DNA from: Marthasterias glacialis
Lineage: Eukaryota; Echinodermata; Asteroidea; Forcipulatida; Asteriidae
Length of the DNA stretch: 64,000 bases
Assembly: GCA_911728455.2 (NCBI GenBank)
Contig: OU452229.1
Span: forward strand, 14,108,076 to 14,172,075
Direction of reading: 5' to 3'
Shown: positions 61,301 through 64,000 of the stretch, piece by piece
Layout of the letters: every line of letters starts with the position of its first letter
How positions within the stretch are numbered: position 1 is the first letter of the stretch
Translations under genes and position numbers: made by a program
Notes under the pieces: model-generated
The model's input: the letters and a program-made list of their open reading frames with translations, nothing else
Database searches by the model: none
Told to the model about the DNA's origin: nothing

Positions 61301-64000
61301 AGAAAGGGCGAAATCGGAGAGCAAGGAAGGGAAGCATCATCATCACCATCACCACCATCATCACCACGAAAAGGAGAAGAAGAAAAAGCACCGCGGCGTC
61401 TACAAACCTGGTACGTTGGACCGTAATCAGTTGAACATTAGAAAGGAGACATTTGCAAGATTTGGGAATATTGATTAATTGTTTTGAGTTCACTATGGGA
61501 TGGTCTCTTTTGTAGAAGTGTTGGCTCTAAAAGAGATGGTCGGTTGTGCTCAGTTCTCAACATTTCAACTAGTATGCCCAAGTCGTCGTCAGGAGAGATT
61601 ATGAAACTTACAAAGTCCACAGTTCTTTGAAAAGTAATAATGTGGGAGGCATTGATACAAGCGACTCCTTTGACATTTCATTGAAGGAAGAGGGAAAAGT
61701 AGGGTCAAAGGTCAGATCCCTGGGATTGCAGTCACGTGGTTAAGGGTTCAAATCCCATGCTGAATTGATGTTTTTTTTTTTGTTTTTTTTTAACAATGCC
61801 CAGAAATAATAGTTACAAAGTAAGTAAAAGTAATAGTGTGTGGTTTGTATGTGATCACTTGTCAGTATTGGGAACCCTACGTGGTGGTTATTGCAGACCA
61901 TGGAAGTCTTATGCGAATTGAACAATTTTGGGAACCTTTTGGGTACCATGTTAACTGTTTAATGTGTGTAGGAAACAAAATCACTTACGATCCGCGCAAG
62001 ATTTCAGATGAGATTTCTCCTGTTTTCCGGATTTTACTTAATTTGTTTTTTGTTTTATGTCAATTAAATACATCCAGGCCCTTGTAAAGCCTCAACACAG
62101 TACATGTACTGTATTTTGGCTACACCAAGGTGCTTGCCCTATCTACATTTAAGCACAGAATACTGCCATTGATATGGGTTATGGCATGGTTGGTAGCCAC
62201 CAGAACCTCCACTGGTGATTCGTGGTTTTTTCATTTTCATCCACTCTCATCCTTGACATTCAGTGGATAAACACTTACTCAAGTGACTGCACAATCATTT
62301 TAAAAAAATGATTGAATAATTGGGAGAGCAGGTGTGGATTTCACAAAACGCTTGGACTAGTCTTATCTCAAGTAAGGATGAGTAACTAGTCCTAACTTAT
62401 AGGCCTAGTCATAAGTTAGGACTATCCCTAAGTTAGGACTAGATTTGTGAAATCCACCCAAGTGTCCGTAACTGGACATTAATTTACACAAACAATCTTT
62501 ACAGTTTTGAAATAATCCCTCCAATTTGTAATAATTTTCCTGCACTCACGGCTGTTTTTTAAAGGCGTGGGTGGTTTCACAGTTAGGCCGGTCAAGTTTG
62601 GCTACAGTCAAGTGAGTCGTGCCGCGTACAGCAGAAGCCTGTCTGAGGGCGCTATTGAGAAGCAACACCCTGAGGCGTTGGAAGCGAGCATAGAGGGTAA
62701 GAACTCGGTTAATTAAACACCCCATGAATTTGAGCCTTGAAGTTTACTGTTGAACCTTTTGAAATGATGAGATTGGTGTACCTGCCCTCCACAGCCAGTG
62801 TTGTGGGTTCCACTGTTGTGGGGCCAGTTCAGTACTTAATCCACATAGACCAGGGCAAACCATGGGATGGAATTTGGAAGATTTGTGGCTGGTTGGGCTC
62901 CGAGGGAAGAACTGGTTAAACCTTTGCTGTGGTTGCTCACCAGAGAGACAATAATGAATATTTACCCATATCCATAATGTGGATACTTGGCCCATAGCCC
63001 ACTTCTTAATTCTAAAGTTTCCTAAAACAATATGCAGCTGACGTGCAACCCATTTTCTTAGACTTGCAGGCTTCACTTTGCAAAGGGCACTTCCATTAGA
63101 AAAACATAAAGTCTATGGGAAACATTTGAAGGGCACCAAGGCCAAGACCAGGGCAACAGAGGCCATAGCCTCCATGTAATTCCAGGCCTGGAGCTGCCTG
63201 GGCACAAGTAGATAAGCTTAACAAAATTATGCTTAGCAGAAAATTGTCCGAAAATATTTTTTGCCGAAGTAGCACTATGAAATTGCGCCCAGCTGATTTC
63301 CTCTTTGAGTTTTTAATAATAGTACCATAGAAAACTTGGTTAAAACACTGTACAAAGTTCAGTGGGGATTGGCCATTTCCTCTGTGTTTTTTCGCAGAGT
63401 TGCTTGTCTGACTTAGTCAACTTTGATATTCTTTGCCCATCCAGGTGAGAGGAGTAGTTTTGTGAGTTCCACTGACATTTCTGGTAACTTTGAGAAGAAG
63501 AAGAGACGACGGAGGAAAAAGTCCAATCTACAGAACAGCTTTCCCTCGTATCTCCAGGTAATGCTCATTCTGGATTTTCAGCAACTATTTGCGCCGATGG
63601 ATAGGGATGGTATTTTTTGCTCACTGATTTTGATGTGCACAATTGAGAACCTTATGCAGAAGGGACTAAACTATTTTGACCTGTTTAGAGCTTTGTTTTA
63701 TAATACTTCTTTAATTTGATTGTACAGCGCCTTGATCTAGCTGCTTGGGTCTATGCGCTCTGTAAGACCTCTGTATTGTTATTATTATAACTACTTTTTG
63801 GGTGTAAAATTGTTCATAAAACTGTTTTGATTTTCCGATGTACAGGAAGCCTTTTTCGGCAAGACCCTGCTAGACTCTAGCCGGAGGAAAGACGGCTTGG
63901 AGATTTCGGATGATGACAGTCGGCCCCAACAAGCCAAGAAGGAGCCAGAGGGGCCTGCAAGCATGAAGAGCCCCACGAGCAAAGCCTCCCCGAGCACCTC
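31364..64000 (+). CDS. KMT2C/D: KMT2C/KMT2D-type histone H3K4 methyltransferase, N-terminal part (27 exons, continues past window)
   Basis: This is the large subunit of a trithorax-related COMPASS complex, a nuclear enzyme that in animals mainly mono-methylates H3K4 at enhancers. Twenty-seven exons join in frame, giving about 1,210 residues. In order they encode an AT-hook (RGRPRK, residues 28-33), a C2HC knuckle (139-142 onward, His251-Cys258) with a first PHD (288-333) forming an extended PHD, three more PHD-type fingers (348 to about 540), a Ser-rich and basic linker with GVGRPRGRGG (from about 675), a second cluster of three PHD-type fingers (760-936), a basic linker with an 11-His run (1053-1063), YKPGVGGF, and FPSYLQEAFFGK. 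The order and exon-by-exon similarity match human KMT2C/KMT2D (recalled). Zinc ligands look intact. In Drosophila this half is a separate gene (Lpt); whether SET is fused here cannot be seen. KMT2C versus KMT2D cannot be separated and is probably not meaningful outside vertebrates. Confidence 0.95.
31905..32070. mobile_element. MITE-like repeat, GGCCTGATACTTC / GGGCACCAAGGC family
   Basis: The copy contains TGGTCATTCCCTTGGTGCCC, TTGAAATATTCCAAT, AGAGGTGCCCTTTATCAAGA and GATGCCCTTGCCCTTTTCAA, in the same order as 37941-38105. It ends AGGCCTG. It is non-coding and diverged. Confidence 0.6.
33730..34680. repeat. ACATGTAC-rich low-complexity zone
   Basis: Tandem and near-tandem GTACATGT/ACATGTAC words occur repeatedly (for example near 34081-34100, 34147-34164 and 34400-34445), with TG/CA-rich sequence between them. 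The unit is its own near-palindrome. Smaller clusters recur at 36738-36756, 37263-37284 and 38324-38337. Confidence 0.7.
34790..34925. mobile_element. MITE-like repeat, GGGCACCAAGGC family (inverted copy)
   Basis: It contains CTTCGTTCTTGAAAGGGC, AAGGGCACCAAGGCATTTTC, AAAAGGGCACCTCTAGGAGG, GGAACATTTCAAGAGCACC and GACCAGGGGCC. These are the reverse complement of the words in the copies at 31905 and 37941. Confidence 0.65.
35677..35745 (+). repeat. tRNA-like sequence, probably a SINE head or tRNA pseudogene
   Basis: TAGTCGAGTGGTTAAAACG resembles a Leu/Ser-type tRNA A-box region and GGGTTCGAATAAC resembles the B box. The spacing is about that of a tRNA-Leu/Ser gene. The acceptor stem does not close and the T-arm 3' side is wrong (AACACC instead of CCC-type pairing), so a functional tRNA is unlikely. 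Confidence 0.5.
37472..37512 (+). CDS. KMT2C/D: KMT2C/D exon 2: basic N-terminus
   Basis: This 41-base exon (acceptor TTTATTCATAG, donor GAG|GTATGT) encodes RKKKFPRFKGETE after the split Gly codon. Phase 1 in, phase 0 out. The following 2.0-kb intron holds a repeat copy at 37941-38105 and homopolymer runs, and nothing coding. Confidence 0.8.
37941..38105. mobile_element. MITE-like repeat, GGGCACCAAGGC family
   Basis: The copy runs from AGGCCTGGTACATTG to CCCTTTCAAGAATGAAGCAA and includes CCCTGGTCATTGCCTTGGTG and GAGATGCCCTTTATCAAGAA. It is in the same orientation as 31905-32070. Confidence 0.7.
39536..39618 (+). CDS. KMT2C/D: KMT2C/D exon 3: AT-hook
   Basis: The exon is flanked by TTTTCACCACACAG and GTATTT. 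It encodes YTIDEGTMRRGRGRPRKDG and then SPVPRRR. RGRPRK is an AT-hook core that binds the minor groove of AT-rich DNA; human KMT2C has RGRPRKDG in the same N-terminal place. It ends in phase 2. The following intron (39619-40775) carries a 25-base poly-T run, a foldback element (40154-40272) and another inverted-repeat copy at 40311-40463. Confidence 0.9.
40154..40272. mobile_element. Foldback MITE, GGGAGACTTTT family (copy C, near-perfect hairpin)
   Basis: The left arm opens AATGGGAGACTTTTGAGACG and the right arm closes CGTCTCAAAAGTCTCCCATT. Pairing continues through GCGGTCCTTTTCTATT with few mismatches or indels, leaving only a short loop. If transcribed in the KMT2 pre-mRNA it would form a hairpin of more than 50 bp. 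Confidence 0.9.
40311..40463. mobile_element. Inverted-repeat element with GGGCTGATTTCACAAAG end
   Basis: The left end, GGGGGCTGATTTCACAAAGA, and the right end, TTTTGTTAAATCGAGCCC, are imperfect reverse complements. The inner part has TTAAGC and TTGCTTAGCAAAG words. It is non-coding and is related in style to the element at 62331-62459. Confidence 0.5.
40776..41045 (+). CDS. KMT2C/D: KMT2C/D exon 4: acidic/Ser-rich N-terminal linker
   Basis: The acceptor is TTTCCTTTCCATTAG and the donor AG|GTCAGT. The exon encodes PIGDDDDDSSSVTMDSSS and a further 70 residues rich in Asp, Ser and Gly, with no recognised domain. It corresponds to the weakly conserved region between the AT-hook and the first C2HC knuckle in KMT2C. 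Phase 2 in, phase 2 out. The 1.7-kb intron that follows (41046-42719) shows no feature I could identify. Confidence 0.85.
42720..42938 (+). CDS. KMT2C/D: KMT2C/D exon 5: start of ePHD1 (first zinc knuckle)
   Basis: It encodes MLCSLCCCGEKSLLGQGDL, the first Cys pair (Cys139 and Cys142) of the extended PHD, closely matching human KMT2C (CAFCYCGEKSSLGQGDL, recalled). A basic/Pro-rich stretch follows. The donor is AA|GTGAGG; without splicing the frame meets a TGA at once. The following intron (42939-44204) holds the repeat copy at 43648-43844. Confidence 0.92.
43648..43844. mobile_element. MITE-like repeat, TTTCATAGAGCTGCTTAAGC family
   Basis: It starts GGGCACAATTTTAAAGAGCT and ends GCTTAAGCAGCTCTTTAAAA then TGAGGCCC. 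Inside are AAGCAGGATACCAGTCAC, GGCTGGTAACCTTATTCTGG and TTGTGCTAAGCTAC, in inverted orientation to the copy at 15319. Confidence 0.75.
44205..44332 (+). CDS. KMT2C/D: KMT2C/D exon 6: linker within ePHD1
   Basis: The acceptor is CTTACCCCCCTCAG. The exon encodes KEKSKSPRRIPPDNL and an acidic segment ending HVTFELSG. It has no motif of its own but is required for phase: it enters with phase 2 and leaves with phase 1, fitting both neighbours. The donor TCAG|GTGATG is weaker than others in this gene. The following intron (44333-46286) has no recognised element except a diverged repeat from about 45895. Confidence 0.75.
45895..46100. repeat. Dispersed repeat with CATTCAAAACCATT motif
   Basis: Words CGTTCAAAACCATTTAACTG, GTGTGGTGGA, CATTCAAAACCATTTGGATG, GAGTGGTCAG and GGGGGTTAA recur at 49903-50060 and at 58051-58263, where terminal repeats are clearest. 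Confidence 0.5.
46287..46396 (+). CDS. KMT2C/D: KMT2C/D exon 7: second half of the ePHD1 knuckle (HHC)
   Basis: The exon encodes GHTTAHHCCAAWSDGVC and then LLNVDKAVFAGINQ, matching the human KMT2C/D segment CWAHH-C-WS-GV and VDKAVVSG/VDKAIFSG (recalled). The His and Cys ligands of the pre-PHD knuckle are present (His255/256, Cys257/258). The acceptor is TTTTACTCGTTCAG and the donor CAG|GTAAGG. The following intron (46397-47773) holds repeat copies at 46864-47058 and 47200-47565. Confidence 0.95.
46864..47058. mobile_element. MITE-like repeat, TTTCATAGAGCTGCTTAAGC family
   Basis: It starts GGGCCCAATTTCATAGACCT and ends CAGCTCTATGAAATTGGGCC, so the terminal repeats are almost intact. The internal order matches 43648-43844. 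About 140 bases further on, a disrupted copy begins with GGGCCCAATTTCATAAAGCT at 47201 and shows family words to about 47565. Confidence 0.8.
47774..47878 (+). CDS. KMT2C/D: KMT2C/D exon 8: PHD of ePHD1
   Basis: Exactly 35 codons (phase 0/0) encode RCSYCRRFGATIFCMEAGC and then VYHYPCAASSGSFQ, containing ligands Cys288, Cys291, Cys300, Cys305, His310 and Cys313. It matches KMT2C HLGATIKC and MYHYPCAAGAGTFQ (recalled). The acceptor TTGTTATACAG is short in pyrimidines. The following intron (47879-48478) contains the foldback element 47988-48147. Confidence 0.96.
47988..48147. mobile_element. Foldback MITE, GGGAGACTTTT family (copy D)
   Basis: The left end is AATGGGAGACTTTTGAAACG then CTGGCGGCAGCAGAC and ACGGTCCTTTTT. 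The right end is AAAAAGGACCGTCCCAAAAG then TGTCCCGTT. The centre contains several GAGCATGCGCGC-type palindromes. The outer arms pair well, but the CTCF-like segment is present only on the left. Confidence 0.8.
48479..48536 (+). CDS. KMT2C/D: KMT2C/D exon 9: end of ePHD1 (LLCPEH)
   Basis: A 58-base exon follows a strong T-rich acceptor and encodes GIKSLALLCPEHLDLCEDK. CPEH supplies the last Cys/His ligands of the extended PHD (Cys330, His333), as in KMT2C FLLCPEH (recalled). Phase 0 in, 1 out; donor AAAG|GTAAGA. The following intron (48537-49417) shows only the diverged repeat abutting the next acceptor. Confidence 0.93.
49170..49417. repeat. Dispersed repeat with GGTTGGTACTGGT motif, copy 2, abutting an exon
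   Basis: Words CAAAATAAGC, GAGGGTTGGTACTGG, TGAACTTTTGT and GATAATTAACA plus TACTGTACTTTAAT match the copy at 57353-57555. The repeat similarity appears to run up to the acceptor of the next KMT2 exon (CAG at 49415-49417). Confidence 0.4.
49418..49598 (+). CDS. KMT2C/D: KMT2C/D exon 10: second PHD finger
   Basis: It encodes CVICEAPGTLQDQLFCTSC then GQHYHSTCLDP and AGWQCPNCKICQTC. These are the full C4HC3 ligands of a PHD finger starting at Cys348, and the first Cys pair of the next finger. It matches human CAVCDSPGDLLDQFFCTTCG (recalled). Phase 1 in, phase 2 out. The following intron (49599-50211) has the repeat copy 49631-49762, an A-rich tract and a CATTCAAAACCATT-family fragment. Confidence 0.97.
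49631..49762. mobile_element. MITE-like repeat, TTTCATAGAGCTGCTTAAGC family (short copy)
   Basis: It starts GGGCCCAATTTCATAGGGCT and ends TTCTATGAAATTGGGC, with TATGCTTACCAGAATAAGTA inside. At about 130 bases it is an internally deleted copy. Confidence 0.7.
49785..50060. repeat. A-rich tract followed by a CATTCAAAACCATT-family fragment
   Basis: About 120 bases of AAATAAATA-type sequence (49785-49903) run into CTAACCCTCCTACATAAG, CCAACCATTCAAAACCATT and GGTTCTGTATGGTGGAGCAA, the same order as the left half of the element at 58051-58263. Confidence 0.6.
50212..50326 (+). CDS. KMT2C/D: KMT2C/D exon 11: third PHD finger core
   Basis: It encodes RQPGDDNKMLVCDTCDKGYH, then TFCLRPAMTTIPKHGWKCK. 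This is the central part of a canonical PHD (Cys-X2-Cys, His-X2-Cys, aromatic-Trp-X-Cys), nearly identical to the KMT2C segment with KMLVCDTCDKGYHTFCL (recalled). Phase 2 in, 0 out; donor AAG|GTAGGG. The following intron (50327-50981) holds a dispersed repeat interrupted by a foldback element. Confidence 0.97.
50365..50850. repeat. Dispersed repeat, copy 2, split by a foldback MITE
   Basis: Similarity to 5513-5890 runs from GCCGATTTGACTCGAAAATT to ACCAACAATG and resumes after 50700 with words such as TTTGTATG, TTTTGTTTTGAAACAAAATT and TGTGTAACTTTAAAC. The interruption (50572-50699) is the element described separately. Confidence 0.7.
50572..50699. mobile_element. Foldback MITE, GGGAGACTTTT family (copy E, near-perfect hairpin)
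   Basis: The two 61-base arms differ at only two positions by eye: left AATGGGAGACTTTTGAGACG..., right ...CGTCTCAAAAGTCTCCCATT, with GGTCCTTTTCCATTGTT near the loop. It is inserted in a dispersed repeat whose uninterrupted relative is at 5513-5890, so it is a genuine late insertion. It encodes no protein. Confidence 0.93.
50982..51175 (+). CDS. KMT2C/D: KMT2C/D exon 12: end of third and start of fourth PHD-type finger
   Basis: It begins NCRVCGDCGARTPGSGPSSR and continues WHHNYTVCDSCYQQ, GYFCPICGKAYR and MVQCDLCKR. The WHHN-CDNCYQQ-CPFCGKCY pattern is shared with human KMT2C (recalled); here a short TPGSGP insertion precedes Trp. All Cys pairs are intact. The acceptor is TGGTCTCTTCCCAG and the donor AAAG|GTAAGA. 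A longer open frame overlapping this exon in another register is a shadow. The following intron (51176-51635) appears empty. Confidence 0.97.
51636..51744 (+). CDS. KMT2C/D: KMT2C/D exon 13: end of fourth PHD-type finger
   Basis: It encodes RYIHADCDNSDVVTNYQQM and then TYECRDCRQRQ, giving the His-X2-Cys and the last Cys pair that close the first PHD cluster (human: RWVHLECDKPTD...YICMYC, recalled). Phase 2 in, 0 out. The following intron (51745-52457) has no recognised element. Confidence 0.95.
52458..52554 (+). CDS. KMT2C/D: KMT2C/D exon 14: Ser/Thr-rich linker
   Basis: It encodes SNLEIGSRFSETRSSSTTLY and further Ser/Thr/Glu-rich sequence, with no domain. The acceptor is TTTTTTCATCAACAG and the donor GAAA|GTGAGA. 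The reading frame closes soon after the donor. The phases (0 in, 1 out) fit both neighbours exactly. The intron to the next exon is only 243 bases. Confidence 0.85.
52798..52979 (+). CDS. KMT2C/D: KMT2C/D exon 15: Ser-rich linker
   Basis: It encodes MTFTPRRSPATARSSPRHSS and then DDPLALSHDSLASVSTQNED and MDTDFMGGDEPKRTE. The serines and TP/SP pairs suggest phosphorylation sites. There is no homology I recognise. Phase 1 in, 0 out. The following intron (52980-53787) holds the diverged foldback element F and a TTTCATAGAGCTGCTTAAGC-family copy (53433-53625). Confidence 0.88.
53061..53208. mobile_element. Foldback MITE, GGGAGACTTTT family (diverged copy F)
   Basis: The left end is AATAGGAGACTTTGGAATGC then TAGGTGGCAGCAGACTT (53080-53096). 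The right end is AAGTCTGCGGCCACCTAGTG then CTCAAAAGTCTCCCATT. Both arms carry the CTCF-like core, convergently, although the right arm has one change (GCGGCCACCTAG). Direct flanking sequence is GCAACA on the left and TAGTGC on the right. Confidence 0.85.
53433..53625. mobile_element. MITE-like repeat, TTTCATAGAGCTGCTTAAGC family
   Basis: It starts GGGCCCAGTTTTAGTGGAGC and ends GCTATATGAAATTTGGCCC. Inside are TTACCAGCCAAAATTTGATG, GGACTGGTTCCCTGCT and ATTATTTTCTGCTTGAGC. Confidence 0.7.
53788..53928 (+). CDS. KMT2C/D: KMT2C/D exon 16: basic linker ending in an AT-hook-like GRPR
   Basis: 47 codons (phase 0/0) begin DFAQISRKISSSVSHGHWPH and end with GPFGRKKFGVGRPR just before the donor CGG|GTAAGA. 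Joined to the next exon, this reads GVGRPRGRGGF, an AT-hook-like motif in the place where KMT2C/D also have GRPR and RRPRG segments (recalled). The following intron (53929-54386) appears empty. Confidence 0.9.
54387..54491 (+). CDS. KMT2C/D: KMT2C/D exon 17: Gly/Arg/Lys-rich linker
   Basis: 35 codons encode GRGGFVGRKRGRHSAGAKRG and then PKPKNKLSALLPSSQ. The Arg/Gly/Lys-rich stretch corresponds to the KMT2C segment with GLSGRGGRGRSKLKS (recalled) and probably contacts nucleic acid or serves as a nuclear signal. The following intron (54492-55370) holds two adjacent inverted-repeat elements. Confidence 0.92.
54597..54923. mobile_element. Inverted-repeat element (AGAGCAAGTTCTATCAAGGACC ends)
   Basis: The left end, GAGCAAGTTCTATCAAGGAC then CAAAGTTAACCA, pairs with the right end, GGTCCTTCATTGAACTTGCTC, with GTTAACCACT before it. 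Pairing is imperfect over about 35 bases. The inside has several GACTAGTC/GACTAGAGTC words in inverted order. It is non-coding. Confidence 0.65.
54929..55120. mobile_element. Inverted-repeat element with TAGACCCTTCTCAGA ends and a CRE palindrome
   Basis: The left end, TAGACCCTTCTCAGATGACG, pairs with the right end, GACGTCTCTGAGAAGGGTCC followed by ATA. The left end includes TGACGTCA (54945-54952), the palindromic CREB/ATF site. It lies five bases after the previous inverted-repeat element, so the two insertions are nearly abutting. Confidence 0.7.
55371..55496 (+). CDS. KMT2C/D: KMT2C/D exon 18: conserved pre-PHD segment (TVVLFSSSD)
   Basis: 42 codons encode SNLSFTVDNSVEKKASKDDD and then TTMHTTVVLFSSSDRFTSTQ. 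The M(H/Q)(T/N)TVVLFS(S/N)(S/T)D(R/K)F motif immediately before the second PHD cluster is strongly shared with human KMT2C/KMT2D (recalled), which is good evidence for family identity. The following intron (55497-56059) appears empty. Confidence 0.96.
56060..56164 (+). CDS. KMT2C/D: KMT2C/D exon 19: first finger of the second PHD cluster
   Basis: 35 codons encode DMCVSCGSFGLGPEGRLLTC, then SQCGQCYHPYCVNIK. Ligands start at Cys760 and Cys763. DMCV-CGSFG-G-EG-LL-CSQC is nearly invariant in KMT2C/D (recalled). The following intron (56165-56973) carries a GGGCACCAAGGC-family copy. Confidence 0.97.
56584..56745. mobile_element. MITE-like repeat, GGGCACCAAGGC family
   Basis: It contains AAAGGGCACTTCCATTGGAA, TAAAGTCTATGGGAAACTTT, GGGACACCAAGGCCAAGACC and CCTCTGTGTAACTCTAGACCTGG. 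The closest relative in the window is 63078-63191. Confidence 0.7.
56974..57155 (+). CDS. KMT2C/D: KMT2C/D exon 20: second finger of the second PHD cluster
   Basis: It encodes ITKVVLSKGWRCLDCTVCEG, then LLLCDDCDISYHTYCLEPP and VPKGGWKCKW. It closes one finger and supplies nearly all of the next. LLLCDDCDISYHTYCL and VPKGGWKCKW are identical to human KMT2C/D as recalled. This is the best-conserved exon in the window. Phase 0 in, 2 out (split Trp codon). The intron 57156-57634 carries the dispersed repeat at 57353-57555. Confidence 0.98.
57353..57555. repeat. Dispersed repeat with GATTGCGG and GGATTGGTACT motifs, copy 3
   Basis: CAGGGATTTTGTTCAATGTG, TTATTTTGATTGCGGCAATG, GGAGGATTGGTACTGGTGTG and CTTTGATAATTAACAGTCCT occur in the same order as in 15838-16200 and 49170-49417. 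Confidence 0.6.
57635..57799 (+). CDS. KMT2C/D: KMT2C/D exon 21: third finger of the second cluster, first part
   Basis: It encodes WCVCCLHCGATTPGTQCEWM, then NNYTQCGPCASLVQCHVCLI and ICRCSHCER. The CGATT/S-G-CEW-NNYTQC-PCASL pattern is a KMT2C/D signature (recalled). Ligands are intact. The acceptor CGTCGTGTGTAG lacks a long pyrimidine tract, the weakest in the gene. The following intron (57800-58732) holds an inverted-repeat element and a poly-T run. Confidence 0.96.
58051..58263. mobile_element. Inverted-repeat element (GTTAACCCTCC ends), CATTCAAAACCATT family
   Basis: The left end, GTTAACCCTCCCCTTCTACT, and the right end, GAGAGTAGGAGGGTTAAC, are imperfect terminal inverted repeats. Inside are GACCAGTCATTTGAAATCAT and its inverted partner near ATTGAATGGTCAG. 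Related copies lie at 45895-46100 and 49903-50060. A poly-T run of about 29 bases follows at 58276-58303. Confidence 0.7.
58733..58902 (+). CDS. KMT2C/D: KMT2C/D exon 22: closing part of the second PHD cluster
   Basis: It encodes RWLHAICDGMETEEEVEG and then GYVCLMCRPHTKPPEP, supplying the His-X2-Cys (His911, Cys914) and last Cys pair (Cys933, Cys936). It matches human RWMHAVC, TEEEVE and CSMCRP (recalled). The donor ATCC|GTAAGA leaves one base. The following intron (58903-60227) holds the repeat at 59715-59885. Confidence 0.97.
59715..59885. mobile_element. MITE-like repeat, GGCCTGATACTTC family (copy with visible terminal repeats)
   Basis: The left end is AGGCCTGATACTTCGG and the right end CAAGAATGAAGTATCAGGTCT, giving inverted ends of about 14 bases. 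The internal words CCCCTGGTCATTGCTCTGG, TTTTGAAATGTTCCAGTAG and GAGGTGCCCTTTACTATG tie it to the copies at 31905, 34790, 37941, 56584 and 63078. Confidence 0.75.
60228..60437 (+). CDS. KMT2C/D: KMT2C/D exon 23: post-PHD linker (VSLTESGF)
   Basis: It encodes QSTPKQFSVEGVSLTESGFR, then HFTSLSSKKSHSRRPSLKSG and SLAILQSLADPNSE. The VSLTESG motif corresponds to human GVCLTESGM / GVWLTETGM (recalled), the conserved island after the second PHD cluster. The rest is Ser/Lys-rich linker. Phase 1 in, 1 out. The following intron (60438-61281) appears empty apart from poly-T. Confidence 0.93.
61282..61410 (+). CDS. KMT2C/D: KMT2C/D exon 24: charged linker with an 11-histidine run
   Basis: It encodes EIKEKNRERAKSESKEGK, then eleven consecutive His codons (61335-61367, mixed CAT and CAC), then EKEKKKKHRGVYKP. 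The downstream KKKHRGVYKP joins GVGGF in the next exon, matching the KMT2C/D island KRKRKPYRPGIGGF (recalled). The phases (1/1) make the exon symmetric, so it could be skipped without frameshift. The following intron (61411-62564) holds the inverted-repeat element at 62331-62459 and a diverged tRNA-like word GGTTCAAATCCC at 61745-61756. Confidence 0.9.
61335..61367 (+). repeat. Trinucleotide run coding for 11 His
   Basis: Thirty-three bases of CAT/CAC codons lie in frame in KMT2 exon 24. The mixture of codons argues for an old tract or weak selection on the protein rather than a pure microsatellite. Human KMT2C and KMT2D lack such a run at this place as far as I recall. Confidence 0.95.
62331..62459. 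mobile_element. MITE with GGTGTGGATTTCACAAA ends
   Basis: The left end, GGTGTGGATTTCACAAA, and the right end, TTTGTGAAATCCACCC, are inverted repeats. The interior is made of repeated GTCCTAACTTA / TAAGTTAGGACTA words in both orientations (for example 62391-62400 and 62411-62422), so most of the element can self-pair. It is non-coding. Confidence 0.8.
62565..62696 (+). CDS. KMT2C/D: KMT2C/D exon 25: conserved GVGGF segment
   Basis: It encodes GVGGFTVRPVKFGYSQVSR and then AAYSRSLSEGAIEKQHPEAL. It begins with the GIGGF(M/T)VR island that follows KPYRPG in vertebrate KMT2C/D (recalled). Phase 1 in, 1 out; donor GAGG|GTAAGA. The following intron (62697-63444) holds two repeat copies. Confidence 0.93.
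63078..63191. mobile_element. MITE-like repeat, GGGCACCAAGGC family
   Basis: CAAAGGGCACTTCCATTAGA, AAAGTCTATGGGAAACATTT, GGGCACCAAGGCCAAGACCA and GCCTCCATGTAATTCCAGGC follow one another, as at 56584-56745. Confidence 0.75.
63200..63290. mobile_element. MITE-like repeat, TTTCATAGAGCTGCTTAAGC family (short copy)
   Basis: It starts GGGCACAAGTAGATAAGCTT and ends AGCACTATGAAATTGCGCCC, with ATTATGCTTAGCAGAAAATT inside. It abuts the GGGCACCAAGGC-family copy that ends at 63191. Confidence 0.65.
63445..63557 (+). CDS. KMT2C/D: KMT2C/D exon 26: basic segment and FPSYLQ
   Basis: It encodes [38 protein letters not shown]. The [10 protein letters not shown](N/K)L...FP(S/A)YLQ pattern matches human KMT2C/D (recalled: RKRKNKLEETFPAYLQ). 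Phase 1 in, 0 out; donor CAG|GTAATG. The 288-base intron that follows holds nothing recognised. Confidence 0.95.
63846..64000 (+). CDS. KMT2C/D: KMT2C/D exon 27 (cut by the window end)
   Basis: It starts in phase 0 with EAFFGKTLLDSSRRKDG, directly continuing FPSYLQ, as in human YLQEAFFGK(D/E)LLD (recalled). It then becomes Ser/Pro/Glu-rich (MKSPTSKASPST) and is still open at the last base. The downstream gene should encode an HMG box, ePHD, FYRN/FYRC and SET domains if the gene is not split as in Drosophila. Confidence 0.95.

Noticed and set aside
61335-61367. Vector-derived His tag contamination
   Set aside because: The run is longer than a usual tag, uses mixed codons and lies inside a correctly spliced KMT2 exon flanked by genomic introns.
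61735-61760. B-box-like GGGTTCAAATCCC suggesting a tRNA
   Set aside because: No A box or cloverleaf could be built upstream; it is likely a SINE fragment or chance.
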